This document shows positions 1 to 9,241 of a DNA stretch of 64,000 nt, one piece after another. A program made the translations under genes and the position numbers. The DNA is from Rhizobium sp. SL42. GTDB taxonomy: Bacteria; Pseudomonadota; Alphaproteobacteria; Rhizobiales; Rhizobiaceae. The first letter of the stretch is position 1, and the number at the start of each line of letters is the position of its first letter. The notes under the pieces are model-generated. The model made no database searches. It was not told the origin of the DNA and saw only the letters and a list, made by a program, of their open reading frames with translations. The stretch spans positions 2,804,001 to 2,868,000 of the forward strand of contig NZ_CP063397.1 of assembly GCF_021729845.1 (NCBI RefSeq), written 5' to 3'.

Positions 1-414
1 GAAATCCGGATTGAGGATCCACTGCCAGACGAGACCGGTAACAATGAAGGACAGCGCGAAAGGATAGAGGAAAATGGTGCGGAATGTATTTTCGAAGCGA
101 ATCTTCTGATCCATCAATGCCGCCAGCAGAAAGCCGATGACGACGCTGAAGATCAGCGAAAGCAAGCCATAGATCGCGAGATTCTGGATCGACATGATCC
201 AGCGCGGCGCGTCCCAAAGACGGTCATACTGGTCGAGACCGACAAAATTCAGACGCGGCAGGAGCTTGGAATTGGTGAAGGAGTACACCACCGTCCAGAG
301 GGTGCCGCCGAGGAAAATCACCAAGGCGGTGAGGATCATGGGGATCGAGGCAATCTTTGAATTCAGATTGCGAAACAGCTTATTGGGTCGACCGGCATGC
401 GCTTGGCCCGTCAT
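1..414 (-). CDS. ABC sugar transporter permease, MalF type (partial)
   Basis: This is the N-terminal 138 residues of an inner-membrane permease that reads off the left edge of the window, so its C-terminus is missing. Two hydrophobic segments are visible: one at about residues 24-45 and one in the stretch containing YGLLSLIFSVVIGFLLAAL. This matches the N-terminal part of MalF/UgpA-type carbohydrate permeases. The ATG at 414 is preceded by a strong ribosome site (AGGAGG). It follows the sugar-binding protein gene on the same strand, so the two very probably belong to one importer. The substrate cannot be read from this fragment. Confidence 0.85.
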   Translation of the reverse strand, partial: MTGQAHAGRPNKLFRNLNSKIASIPMILTALVIFLGGTLWTVVYSFTNSKLLPRLNFVGLDQYDRLWDAPRWIMSIQNLAIYGLLSLIFSVVIGFLLAALMDQKIRFENTFRTIFLYPFALSFIVTGLVWQWILNPDF

Positions 415-540
415 CGATCAGTCCTCCTGTTATACGGCCAGAGGTGACAGCGAGCCCGTCGAAAGCGCCGCAGTCATGCAGCTTCGTCGGACTTTTCGTG
501 TCTGCACGGTTTCCCGCGCCCGGCCGGAGTTGGCAGATCA

Positions 541-568
541 CCGGTCGGGCTCCTTCGAACCCGACCGG
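541..568 (-). repeat. Intercistronic stem-loop between binding protein and permease
   Basis: CCGGTCGGG (541-549) is a perfect 9-bp inverted match to CCCGACCGG (560-568) with a 10-nt loop. It sits just after the stop of the binding-protein gene and before the permease. No T-run follows on the minus strand. It therefore looks like an mRNA-stabilising or attenuating hairpin that lets the binding protein be made in excess, rather than a full terminator. Confidence 0.6.
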
Positions 569-588
569 ATTTCGTCAACCGCCCTTGC

Positions 589-1821
589 TCAGTCTGCAGC
601 GGCGATGATTTCGGCAAAACGCTTCTGCGCGTCTTCCGGCGTCATCGAGGCATTGGCAAAGAATTCGGAGAACAGGTCTTCCTTCTGCTTCTGGCTATCA
701 GGCGACAGCAGCTGATCGGTACCTTGGATGACATTGCCCTTGGCAAGTATCTCCAGGCCCTTCTTCATGCAGTCGTTGGCGGCAGCCAGATCGACGTCGC
801 CACGCACCGGCAGCGAACCCTTCTTCAGGTTGAACGCAACCTGGGTTGCCGGAGCAAGCAGGGTCGAGGCCAGCACTTCCTGCGCCTTGGACTTCTCCTC
901 GTCCTTCAACAGCGGGAAGTAGAAGGCATCACCACCGGTCGAGATGATCTCGTTGACACCGAGGCCCGGTAGGCAGGTGTAGTCAGTGCCGGCTTTCTGG
1001 CCGGCCAGAGCAAATTCGCCCTGCGCCCAGTCACCCATGATCTGGCCGCCGGCCTTGCCGGTGATCACCAGATTGGTGGCCTGGTTCCAGTCCTGGACGT
1101 TGGAGCCCTTGGACATGCGACGAGCATCATCGGCGGCCTTGAACACCTTGGCGATCTCCGGACCAGCGGCAACGTCTGCATCCTTGTCCTGGAAGACCTT
1201 GGTGAACACGTCCTTGCCAGCGATCGCAACAAGCAGAACGTCGAAGGCACCGGCGGACTGCCATGGCTGGCCGCCAACGGCGAGCGGAATGATGCCAGCC
1301 TTCTCAAGTGCCGGGGCGGCTGCGACGAATTCATCCCAGTTCTTCGGAACTTCAACGCCAGCCGTCTTGAACGCGGCGTTGGAAAGCCACAGCCACTGCC
1401 AGGAATGGATGTTGACCGGCGCGCAATAGACCTTGCCGTCGATCGTGCAGGATTCGAGCAGGCTGGCCGGCTTGATGATGTCCTTCCAGCCTTCCTTTTC
1501 CGCAACCGCGGTCAGGTCGCGCAGCAGGCCGGACTGGGCCAGCTCTTCTGCCTGGCGACCGTGGTTGAACTGGGTCGCCGCCATGGGATCGCCGCCGGTG
1601 ATACGGCTGACCATGATCGGACGCGCGGTGCCGCCGGACCCGGCGATCGCACCGTCGACCCATTTGTTGCCGGTGGCGTCGAACGCCTTGGCAAGCTCGG
1701 CGACCGCCGCGGCTTCGCCGCCGGACGTCCACCAATGGGTCACTTCGAGATCTGTTGCATGAGCCGCGAACGGCATGACAACGGTTACGGCCAAAGCTGC
1801 CGCGAAGCTACGAAAATTCAT
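589..1821 (-). CDS. ABC sugar transporter periplasmic binding protein
   Basis: This 410-residue protein is a family 1 extracellular solute-binding protein that captures a sugar in the periplasm for the adjacent permease. It has a Sec signal peptide of about 22 residues (hydrophobic AAALAVTVVMPFAAHA, cleavage near AHA-TD). The mature start, DLEVTHWWTSGGE, is typical of the family, and the length is usual. The ATG at 1821 has a GGAGGAG ribosome site. The gene leads an operon with the downstream permease and is divergent from a LacI-type regulator, which suggests sugar-induced derepression. The sequence looks closest to glucose/mannose-type binding proteins, but the ligand is not determined here. 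Confidence 0.88.
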   Translation of the reverse strand: MNFRSFAAALAVTVVMPFAAHATDLEVTHWWTSGGEAAAVAELAKAFDATGNKWVDGAIAGSGGTARPIMVSRITGGDPMAATQFNHGRQAEELAQSGLLRDLTAVAEKEGWKDIIKPASLLESCTIDGKVYCAPVNIHSWQWLWLSNAAFKTAGVEVPKNWDEFVAAAPALEKAGIIPLAVGGQPWQSAGAFDVLLVAIAGKDVFTKVFQDKDADVAAGPEIAKVFKAADDARRMSKGSNVQDWNQATNLVITGKAGGQIMGDWAQGEFALAGQKAGTDYTCLPGLGVNEIISTGGDAFYFPLLKDEEKSKAQEVLASTLLAPATQVAFNLKKGSLPVRGDVDLAAANDCMKKGLEILAKGNVIQGTDQLLSPDSQKQKEDLFSEFFANASMTPEDAQKRFAEIIAAAD

Positions 1822-2270
1822 GAGTCTCCTCCCTCACTGAAACGTTGCCGGAAAAATCTATGCGAAACGATATGAGGGCGCAACCGCAAGAACCGAAATT
1901 TTATATTCCAGAGACAAATTCAACCCAGGAATGCACCTTCATCGATGCATTCCAAGTTCTTTGCATGCGCCATATATTGCAAAGCAGCAGAGATTTTTAC
2001 TCTGATTTCATTGTAAAATGCCACATATTGGCGGATATTTCAGTGCTTTGCAGCAAATTCACCCAAAAACCGAAGGACAAACCACTGGAATCTCGCACCT
2101 TCATGCCAAGGTTGCAACACGACAGCAGGCGTCGCAAAAATCCACTCGACAAACCAACTGTATCGTTACAGATTTCACATCCACCGAACCGTTGAGAGGC
2201 GCGGTCCGGCGTGTTTGCAGCCAGCAAAAAGGTAACTATAAGCAAGGCTTACACGAATGGCAGGGACACC
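1822..2270. promoter_or_regulatory. Divergent promoter region with candidate LacI operators
   Basis: This 449-bp AT-rich gap separates the divergent binding-protein and LacI genes and holds no convincing gene. Candidate operator repeats are visible. CTTTGCA (1959-1965) pairs with TGCAAAG (1978-1984) across 12 nt, and TTTGC-A-GCAAA lies at 2047-2057. The shared TTTGCA core suggests binding by the adjacent regulator. This is inference, because LacI-family sites usually have a central CG that these lack. Confidence 0.4.
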
Positions 2271-3305
2271 ATGACAGAGCAGCAAGGGCGCGGGACCATT
2301 GAACGCGCGACGGCGACCAAGGAGCGGCCGACGCTCAAGACGATCGCCTTCATGACCGGCCTTGGCATCACCACTGTCTCGAGAGCGCTGAAGGATGCAC
2401 CCGACATAGGCGCGGAGACGAAAGAGCGCGTGCGCATGGTGGCACGCCAGCTCGGGTACCAGCCCAACCGGGCGGGTGTTCGCCTGCGCACAGGCAAGAC
2501 CAATGTCATTGCTCTGGTGCTCGGCATCGATGAGGAAATCCTCGGCTTTTCCAATCAGATGGTTGTTGGCATTTCCGAAGTCCTGTCCGGAACACCCTAT
2601 CACATCGTCGTCACGCCCCATGCCCACACCAAGGACCCGATGCTCCCGGTGCGCTATATCCTGGAAACCGGCTCGGCCGATGGGGTGATCATATCGCGCA
2701 CCGAACCCGAAGACGCCCGCGTGCAATTGCTGATCGAGCAGAACATGCCCTTCGCCACCCATGGCCGGACCAAGATGGGAGAACTGCATCCGTTCCACGA
2801 CTTCGACAACGAGGCTTTTGCCTACGGGGCAGTCGAACGTCTGGTAAACAAGGGACGCAGGCGCATCGCGCTTTTGCCGCCCCCCTCAAAGCTTACCTAT
2901 AGCGAGCATACGCGAAACGGATTTCTGCGCGGCCTGCGGGATTTCGGTGCAGAAGAGGTGCCGCTTAATATTAACATCGATGCGTCGCTGGGGGACATTC
3001 GCAATGCGATCGAACAGCTGATGCGCGCAAACGATGCGCCGGACGGACTGATCACCGCATCCGGCAGCGCCGCGATTGCCGCCAACGCAGGCATCGAGGC
3101 GGCGGGAAAGCATGTCGGGCGGGAACTCGATCTGGTATCCAAGCAGGGCACGCCGATCCTGAGCTGGATTCGCCCCGAAATCATCACAGCCTACGAAGAT
3201 GTGCGCCAGTCCGGTCGGGAACTGGCAAAGGCAGTGATTGCCCGCATCGACGGTGTTGAGCCGCAATTGCTCCAGAGCATCAGCCAGCCGATCTGGGGAG
3301 ACTGA
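2271..3305 (+). CDS. LacI-family transcriptional regulator
   Basis: This 344-residue repressor has an N-terminal helix-turn-helix (LKTIAFMTGLGITTVSRAL, about residues 21-39), the LacI hinge region, and a periplasmic-binding-like effector domain beginning near TNVIALVLG. The ATG at 2271 is preferred over an in-frame start at 2211 because CAGGGA lies just upstream and the extra 20 residues look unlike the family. It is divergent from a sugar ABC importer and probably represses it until the sugar or a derivative is present. No effector can be named. Confidence 0.88.
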   Translation: MTEQQGRGTIERATATKERPTLKTIAFMTGLGITTVSRALKDAPDIGAETKERVRMVARQLGYQPNRAGVRLRTGKTNVIALVLGIDEEILGFSNQMVVGISEVLSGTPYHIVVTPHAHTKDPMLPVRYILETGSADGVIISRTEPEDARVQLLIEQNMPFATHGRTKMGELHPFHDFDNEAFAYGAVERLVNKGRRRIALLPPPSKLTYSEHTRNGFLRGLRDFGAEEVPLNINIDASLGDIRNAIEQLMRANDAPDGLITASGSAAIAANAGIEAAGKHVGRELDLVSKQGTPILSWIRPEIITAYEDVRQSGRELAKAVIARIDGVEPQLLQSISQPIWGD

Positions 3306-3353
3306 GGCGGAGCCGAACCGCAGCGATTGTGGTGACACCGTATCGGAGACGGA

Positions 3354-4529
3354 TCAGGCTGTTGCCACAACGACTTCCGGCATCCACAAGGTGACACGGT
3401 CACGACCCTCGAGCTTCGACCGATAGAGCGCGATATCGGCCCGCTTGAGCAATTCATCCGAAGACAGCGGACAGCCGCTGGCCACACCGATACTGACGGA
3501 GACCGAAATCTTGCCGGCGTCGACGTTGAAACCTTCCCGGCTGAGGACCTTGCGCAGGTGGTTGCCGAATGCCATGGCATCGCCCTCACCCATATCCGGC
3601 AGAAAGGCGGCAAACTCCTCACCGCCAAGGCGGGCAACGACCGCGCCTTCAGGTGCTTCGCGCGCCAGCAATGCGCCGAAGGCAGACAGGACCATATCGC
3701 CCGCCGAATGCCCATGCTGGTCGTTGATCCGCTTGAAATGATCGATGTCCATGTAGAGCAAGGCGCCCCGACCACGGTCTTCCGACGTCAGCCGGTCGAG
3801 CCTTGAAAAGAAAGCCCGCCGGTTGGCAAGGCCAGTCAGCGCATCCGTTTCCGCAGCTTTCCTGTGCTCCCATTCCATCCGTTCCTTCATCAGGACGAAG
3901 AACGAGAAGCCGCCGACAATGATGTGCACGAAGAGTTCGAAGGTGATGACGCTGTACCAGAACGGCTGCAGGACGCGCGCATCTCCACCCGCCACCACCG
4001 GCCAGAGAAAGGAAAACGGAATTCTGAGGAGATAGATGAATCCATGCAGGAAAAACCAGATGGCGACCACGAGTCGGCTCGGCAAGGTCTCGCCGACCAC
4101 ATCGCGGAGGACTTCCCGGGCGATCAGCGTCGAATAGACCGCGACCAGCACCGAATAGATGCAGAGGCGGATATTCACGCTGCTGCCGATCGCGGGCACT
4201 CCGGCTGTCAGCACGGTCCACAGGACCGGGCCGGCAAAGGCCGCGACGATATGCAGCCGGCGCGCGTCGAACAGCCTGAGGCCGACCCAGACAAAGGCGA
4301 GCCCCGCCAGCGCCAGGCTGTTGCCCAGCGAAATGGTGAAAAAGCTGTAGTCGTTGGTGCGCTGGGCCAGCAGGACGAAACCGATCGCCCCGGTGAAAAA
4401 CGATAGCGACCACATCAAAAGCTCGAGGCGATGCCGTGCACGGAGCCAGTCCAGGATGAAAAACACGCTGAAGACCAGAAGTGCTGCAAAGCTACCCAGC
4501 ATGATGGTCGGAAGGTGAATGGCGGCCAC
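3354..4529 (-). CDS. Membrane diguanylate cyclase (GGDEF)
   Basis: This protein makes cyclic di-GMP from two GTP. Residues 1 to about 215 form six or seven membrane segments with no recognised sensory domain. The GGDEF domain occupies about 225-385, with the active-site loop GGEEF at 302-306 and the DxD-like LLYMDIDHFKRIND metal/substrate region. The RxxD inhibitory site normally just upstream of GGEEF is absent, so product feedback may be lost. It converges with the LacI gene and stands apart from its neighbours. The 391-residue length is normal. Confidence 0.9.
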   Translation of the reverse strand: MAAIHLPTIMLGSFAALLVFSVFFILDWLRARHRLELLMWSLSFFTGAIGFVLLAQRTNDYSFFTISLGNSLALAGLAFVWVGLRLFDARRLHIVAAFAGPVLWTVLTAGVPAIGSSVNIRLCIYSVLVAVYSTLIAREVLRDVVGETLPSRLVVAIWFFLHGFIYLLRIPFSFLWPVVAGGDARVLQPFWYSVITFELFVHIIVGGFSFFVLMKERMEWEHRKAAETDALTGLANRRAFFSRLDRLTSEDRGRGALLYMDIDHFKRINDQHGHSAGDMVLSAFGALLAREAPEGAVVARLGGEEFAAFLPDMGEGDAMAFGNHLRKVLSREGFNVDAGKISVSVSIGVASGCPLSSDELLKRADIALYRSKLEGRDRVTLWMPEVVVATA

Positions 4530-4689
4530 GGATTGAACACTCGATCAGTTCTGCCGAAGACCCCCACGTCTACAGCTAGCCCGACCGTAAGGAGCGAGCG
4601 GTTAATCGCGGCATAATGGACGGGCCGATATTACCCTCGCAAAATGCATGGCAGCTATGCAACACAACTGCCACGCCGCTCTCGACAGC

Positions 4690-4715
4690 AAAAAGGCCCG
4701 GTTTCCCGGGCCTTT
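4690..4715 (-). terminator. Rho-independent terminator of gnd
   Basis: AAAGGCCCGG (4692-4701) and CCGGGCCTTT (4706-4715) form a perfect 10-bp stem with a 4-nt loop. On the minus strand it is followed by a run of five T. It lies about 30 bp past the gnd stop. Confidence 0.85.
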
Positions 4716-4744
4716 GAGCAAAGATGGCTAAATGGTCGACCGGT

Positions 4745-6163
4745 TCAGGCGCCGCTGCCCCACGGGCCGTGGTGCAGGGGCTTGCCGTCGATACGGTCGA
4801 AACCATGCGCACCGAAGAAGTCGCGCTGCGCCTGGATCAGGTTGGCCGTACCGCGTGCCTGTGCATAAGCGTCGAAATAGGTCAGTGCCGAGGCAAGGGC
4901 CGGGACCGGCAGGCCGGCGGTCACGGCGGCCGCAACGACGCGGCGCAGCGATGGCAGGCTCTGCTTGACCATGGCCGAGAAAGCCGGCGTCACGATCAGG
5001 TTGGCCGCATCCGGATTGGCGGTGAACGCTTGGGTGATCTCGTCGAGGAACTGCGAACGGATGATGCAACCAGCACGCCAGATCCTGGCGATCGTCGGCA
5101 TCGGCAGCGACCAATTGAATTCCTTGGATGCCGCCGCCATCACGGCGAAGCCCTGAGCATAGGCCGCGATCTTGGCGGCAAACAGCGCCAGTTCGAGATC
5201 GGTCTCGATCGCGCCGCCCTCAAGCTTGAACACGCGGGCCGGGTTGCCGAAGATCTTTTGCGCCGCTTCGCGTTCTTCCTTTACGGAAGACAGGCTGCGG
5301 GCGGCAACGGCGGCCTCGATCGCGGTCGCCGGAATGCCCATCTGCTGGGCCTCGATGACAGACCACTTGCCGGTGCCCTTCTGGCCAGCCTTGTCGAGGA
5401 TCACGTCGACGATCGGCGCGCCGCTTTCCGGATCGGCGGCAGCGAGAACCTTCTCGGTGATTTCGATCAGGTAGGAATTCAGGCGACCCTTGTTCCAGGC
5501 GCCGAATGTGTTGCCGATTTCACCGGCCTTCTTGCCGAGGCCATCGCGCAGGATGCCGTAGATTTCGGCGATCATCTGCATGTCGGCATATTCGATGCCG
5601 TTATGGATCGTCTTGACGAAATGGCCGGCGCCGTCGGTGCCGAGCCAGGCGACACAAGGATCGTTGTCATACTTTGCGGCGATCGAGGTCAGCACCGGTT
5701 CGACGCGCTTCCAGCTTTCTTCCCGGCCACCGACCATGATCGACGGACCATGGCGAGCGCCTTCTTCACCGCCGGAAACGCCCATGCCGATGAAGGTGAA
5801 ATCAGTGGTATCGAGACGCGCGAAACGGGCAACCGTGTCGCGGAAATTGGCATTGCCGGCATCAATCATGATGTCGTTCTTCGACAGATACGGCATCAGC
5901 GCATCGATCTGCTGGTCGACGGCCTCGCCGGCCTTGATCATGATGATGATCGGCCGCGGCGGGCGGATGGCGGCGACGAATTCCTCGATCGTATGGCAAC
6001 CGATGATCCGATCGGCCAGTGGACCGGCCTCACCAAGGAATTCGTCGGTTCGCGCGGTAGTCCGGTTGAACACCGCGATCCGATTGCCCTTCTCGGCAAT
6101 GTTGAGCGCAAGATTGGAGCCCATGACTCCGAGACCGATCAGTCCGATTTCCGCCTGCTGCAC
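4745..6163 (-). CDS. gnd: 6-phosphogluconate dehydrogenase, decarboxylating
   Basis: Gnd oxidises and decarboxylates 6-phosphogluconate to ribulose 5-phosphate, making NADPH, in the cytosolic pentose phosphate pathway. It has an N-terminal Rossmann motif (GLIGLGVMGSNLALN), the substrate signature GMGVSGGEEGARHGPS, and the catalytic lysine region HFVKTIHNGIEYADMQ. I chose the GTG start at 6163 because GGAGG lies 8 nt upstream. An in-frame ATG at 6247 would add 28 unconserved, basic residues. The resulting 472 residues match the usual 468-485. It is a single-gene unit with its own terminator. Confidence 0.95.
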   Translation of the reverse strand: MQQAEIGLIGLGVMGSNLALNIAEKGNRIAVFNRTTARTDEFLGEAGPLADRIIGCHTIEEFVAAIRPPRPIIIMIKAGEAVDQQIDALMPYLSKNDIMIDAGNANFRDTVARFARLDTTDFTFIGMGVSGGEEGARHGPSIMVGGREESWKRVEPVLTSIAAKYDNDPCVAWLGTDGAGHFVKTIHNGIEYADMQMIAEIYGILRDGLGKKAGEIGNTFGAWNKGRLNSYLIEITEKVLAAADPESGAPIVDVILDKAGQKGTGKWSVIEAQQMGIPATAIEAAVAARSLSSVKEEREAAQKIFGNPARVFKLEGGAIETDLELALFAAKIAAYAQGFAVMAAASKEFNWSLPMPTIARIWRAGCIIRSQFLDEITQAFTANPDAANLIVTPAFSAMVKQSLPSLRRVVAAAVTAGLPVPALASALTYFDAYAQARGTANLIQAQRDFFGAHGFDRIDGKPLHHGPWGSGA

Positions 6164-6285
6164 GATAGAGACCTCCGCATGCAAATCGATTAAGGAGGGC
6201 TTTTCTCGCATTCTCCGACGCCAGCGGCAAGGATGAAATTTGATCAATCGGTAAACTTGATGACAGCGGTCAGGAAAGGCCGTCT

Positions 6286-6441
6286 TCAGGCGGCGGGATG
6301 ATCGTCGTCGTCGGTGATCACCCGCCAGGCCGCGCCATCGAGATCGTCATATTGCCCACTCTTCAACGACCAGAGAAAGGCATAGAGACCAAGCCCCCCG
6401 AGAAAAAGCGCGATCGGAATGAGGAAGATCAACATATTCAT
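6286..6441 (-). CDS. fixS: cbb3 oxidase maturation protein FixS/CcoS
   Basis: This 51-residue inner-membrane protein has one transmembrane helix (LIFLIPIALFLGGLGLYAFLW) and an acidic C-terminal tail ending in DDDDHPAA, typical of CcoS. CcoS is required for cofactor insertion into the cbb3 oxidase. Its ATG overlaps the fixI stop (ATGA), so it is translationally coupled as the last gene of fixGHIS. Confidence 0.93.
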   Translation of the reverse strand: MNMLIFLIPIALFLGGLGLYAFLWSLKSGQYDDLDGAAWRVITDDDDHPAA

Positions 6442-8750
6442 GCGGCAAGCCTCTCGGCGGCTACCGGTCCTGCGACCTCGCCTGGCATCCTGGCGACGCC
6501 CGTCGCGCCTTCGGCACTCATCGCCAGACGATTGAGGCGCAGCGCATTGGCGACAACGATCAGCGACGAGGTCGACATCGCGATCGACGCAATCAGGGGT
6601 GTGGCGTAGCCGAGGAGCGCTATCGGCACGGCAATGACGTTGTAGCCGATTGCCAGGACGAAGTTCTCGCGGATCAACCGGCCAGCACGGCGAGAAGCCT
6701 CGATCGCAAACGGCACGGCATCCAGACCATCGCGCATGAAGACGAAATCGGCGGCCTGGCGTCCGACATCGGCAGCCGTTGCCGGCGCCATCGAGACATG
6801 CGCAGCAGCGAGCGCCGGCGCATCGTTGATGCCGTCGCCGACCATCAGCAGTCGCTGGCCGGTATGGGCTGCTTGCGCGCAAGCCTCTGCCTTTTGCCGC
6901 GGAGACAACCCGGCCCGCCAGTGCTCGATGCCAAGCTGGTTCGCCAGGCGCGCCACGACCGGGGCACGGTCCCCTGACAGGATGCCGAGCGTCAGGCCGG
7001 AGGCCTTCAGGCTCTGGATCGCGGTCTCGGCGCGCGGCCGCAGCATGTCCTCGAAGTGAAAGGCGCCGATTTCGGCCCCATTCAGCGAGAGCACCACCTC
7101 GGAATAGACATTGGCCCCGTTGCGCTCACCGGCTTCGGCACAGGCAAAGCGCCGGTTGCCGAGCCGGTAAAGGCCGGAGGGACCATCGGCTTCGACACCT
7201 GAACCCGGGACTTCTCGGACGGACGCAAAGGCGAATGGCTGGCCGCCATAGGCACTCCACAACGCCTGTGACAGCGGATGACGCGAATGGACCGCAAGGC
7301 CGGCGGCAATCGAGAAGACGCCCGGTTCGATCCGGCTTCCGTCAATCAGCCGTGGCCGGCCCAGTGTCAGCGTCCCGGTCTTGTCGAAGGCGACCATGTC
7401 GATTTCGGCAAGTCGCTCCATCGCGGACCCGTCCTTGACCATGATGCCGGCCTTGAACAACCGTCCGGCAGCGACAACCTGAACCACCGGAACGGCAAGG
7501 CCCAGCGCACATGGGCAGGTGATGATCAGGACGGCGATCGCCACCATCATCGCGTGTTTCCAATCGCCGTCGTAGAGGCCCCAGGTGACAAAGGCGGCAA
7601 TCGCGAGAAAATGGACTGCCGGCGAGTAGTAGCGGGCCGCCCGGTCGGCGATGCGGCGATAACGCGCCCTGCCCCCTTCGGCGGCTTCCATCAGATGGAT
7701 GATTTCCGACAGGAAGGAATTCTTCGCCGTCGCATCAGCCTTGATGGTCAGGGAACCGGTCAGACTGAGTGTACCGGCCTGGACGGAGGCACCGGGGCGG
7801 ATGGAAATAGGCGCGCTTTCACCGTTGACGATCGACATGTCGAGATCGGTCTCGCCGGCAATGACGAGGCCATCGACGGGGATACGCTCACCGGCGGCGA
7901 TGGACACATGGTCGCCCACCCGGATGTCCTCCACCGGGCGATAATCGCGTGAACCATCGGAACCGACCACCATCGCACCGCGGGGGCTGAGCCGCGCCAG
8001 ACCGCTGATCGCCGAACGGGCCCGATCGCGCATGATGTGGTCGAGCGTGCGCCCGATCAGCAGGAAGAACAGCAGCGACGCCGTTGCATCGAAATAGGCG
8101 TGCTCGCCGTGATGGATGGTCTCCCAGATCGAGGCGAAATAGGAAAGCGTGATGCCGATAGCGATCGGCACATCCATGTTGGTGCGCCCATGTTTGAGTG
8201 CGCTCCAGGCGGACTGATAGAAAAACCGGCCGGCATAGATCAATGCCGGGGCGGCGATCATGCCGGAGATCCAGTGGAAAAGGTCGCGCGTCGAGGCATC
8301 CGCACCGGACCAGACCGACACCGAAAGCAGCATGATATTGGTCGCGGCAAAACCGGATAGCGCCACGGCCCGGATCAACTGGTTGCGCAGCGCATCGGAT
8401 GCTTCCTCCGCAGCCGTGAACAGATGCGTGTCGTATCCGGTCGAGGCAATCGCCCGGGCGAGTTGCACCGGATCGGTCTCGACGCCATCGACGGAATGAC
8501 GCCAGACAATGGAGACCCGTTTGGTCGACAGGTTGACCCGCGCCCGTTCCACTTGTGGCAGCGCCCTCAAGGCGCTTTCGACCGTGACGATACAGGTTCC
8601 GCAATGTACGGCCGGCACGCTGAGATCGACCTGAAAAAGGCCCGGTCCGACCTCCCGGCTCGACATCTTCATTTCCTCGCTTGACGGCAGTGCGTGCCCT
8701 GCCCGCTCGATATCAAGCGCACCCTCGGTTCCTGCCGCGCAGCAACTCAT
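6438..8750 (-). CDS. fixI: Copper-transporting P-type ATPase FixI/CcoI
   Basis: FixI pumps copper across the inner membrane for assembly of the CuB centre of cbb3 oxidase. The N-terminus (MSCCAAG) is followed by a heavy-metal-associated domain with metal motif C50-G-T-C53. Then come the transmembrane metal site CPC (in ITCPCALG), the phosphorylation motif DKTGTLT and the hinge motif GDGINDAPA. At 770 residues it has the usual length. It lies 2 bp downstream of fixH and overlaps fixS by 4 bp, which fits fixGHIS. Membership of the FixI/CcoI rather than the general CopA group is inferred from context. Confidence 0.95.
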   Translation of the reverse strand: MSCCAAGTEGALDIERAGHALPSSEEMKMSSREVGPGLFQVDLSVPAVHCGTCIVTVESALRALPQVERARVNLSTKRVSIVWRHSVDGVETDPVQLARAIASTGYDTHLFTAAEEASDALRNQLIRAVALSGFAATNIMLLSVSVWSGADASTRDLFHWISGMIAAPALIYAGRFFYQSAWSALKHGRTNMDVPIAIGITLSYFASIWETIHHGEHAYFDATASLLFFLLIGRTLDHIMRDRARSAISGLARLSPRGAMVVGSDGSRDYRPVEDIRVGDHVSIAAGERIPVDGLVIAGETDLDMSIVNGESAPISIRPGASVQAGTLSLTGSLTIKADATAKNSFLSEIIHLMEAAEGGRARYRRIADRAARYYSPAVHFLAIAAFVTWGLYDGDWKHAMMVAIAVLIITCPCALGLAVPVVQVVAAGRLFKAGIMVKDGSAMERLAEIDMVAFDKTGTLTLGRPRLIDGSRIEPGVFSIAAGLAVHSRHPLSQALWSAYGGQPFAFASVREVPGSGVEADGPSGLYRLGNRRFACAEAGERNGANVYSEVVLSLNGAEIGAFHFEDMLRPRAETAIQSLKASGLTLGILSGDRAPVVARLANQLGIEHWRAGLSPRQKAEACAQAAHTGQRLLMVGDGINDAPALAAAHVSMAPATAADVGRQAADFVFMRDGLDAVPFAIEASRRAGRLIRENFVLAIGYNVIAVPIALLGYATPLIASIAMSTSSLIVVANALRLNRLAMSAEGATGVARMPGEVAGPVAAERLAA

Positions 8751-8752
8751 GG

Positions 8753-9241
8753 CTATTCTCCTGCAATCGCGATGCGATTGGCCTCATGCATCACGGTCTT
8801 GCCCCCCTGGACGGCCATCATCTCGACGATCCAGTTTCCGGAAAGAACAGCATGCTCAGCAACATAGAGCCCGTCGCCCGCAGGTGTCAGCACCACCTGG
8901 AAATCCTGATGTTCGCCGACCGGCCGCTTGAAATGCGCCGTCACGCTGTCGGCTACAACCGGCTTGTCGCCGGGCAGCATCAAGCGATAGCGGATTTGGG
9001 TTGGCTGAACGTCCAGCGTCCCCTTGATACCGGTCGCCAGCATCTCGCGGATGGCACTCGTCTTGCCGTTGAACTGCTGGCTGGCGACATATGTGTTCTT
9101 CACCACCAGCCCGCTCCAGGTGGAGGTGGCAAAATAGGCCATTGTGAAATTCACGGTGATGATCGTGCCGAAGAAAAGCACCATGGCGGCCAACATGTGC
9201 CATCCCGTGAAGGTGAAGGTCTTGATCGTTTTCTGGTTCAT
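8753..9241 (-). CDS. fixH: cbb3 oxidase assembly protein FixH/CcoH
   Basis: This 162-residue protein has one N-terminal transmembrane segment (MLAAMVLFFGTIITVNFTM) and a periplasmic domain, the usual FixH/CcoH architecture. CcoH is needed for stable assembly of cbb3 oxidase. Its ATG overlaps the fixG stop by 4 bp (ATGA). Confidence 0.93.
   Translation of the reverse strand: MNQKTIKTFTFTGWHMLAAMVLFFGTIITVNFTMAYFATSTWSGLVVKNTYVASQQFNGKTSAIREMLATGIKGTLDVQPTQIRYRLMLPGDKPVVADSVTAHFKRPVGEHQDFQVVLTPAGDGLYVAEHAVLSGNWIVEMMAVQGGKTVMHEANRIAIAGE

Noticed and set aside
4724..6193. 489-codon plus-strand frame opposite gnd
   Set aside because: It lies exactly antisense to gnd, which has full family signatures, and it has no recognisable domain.
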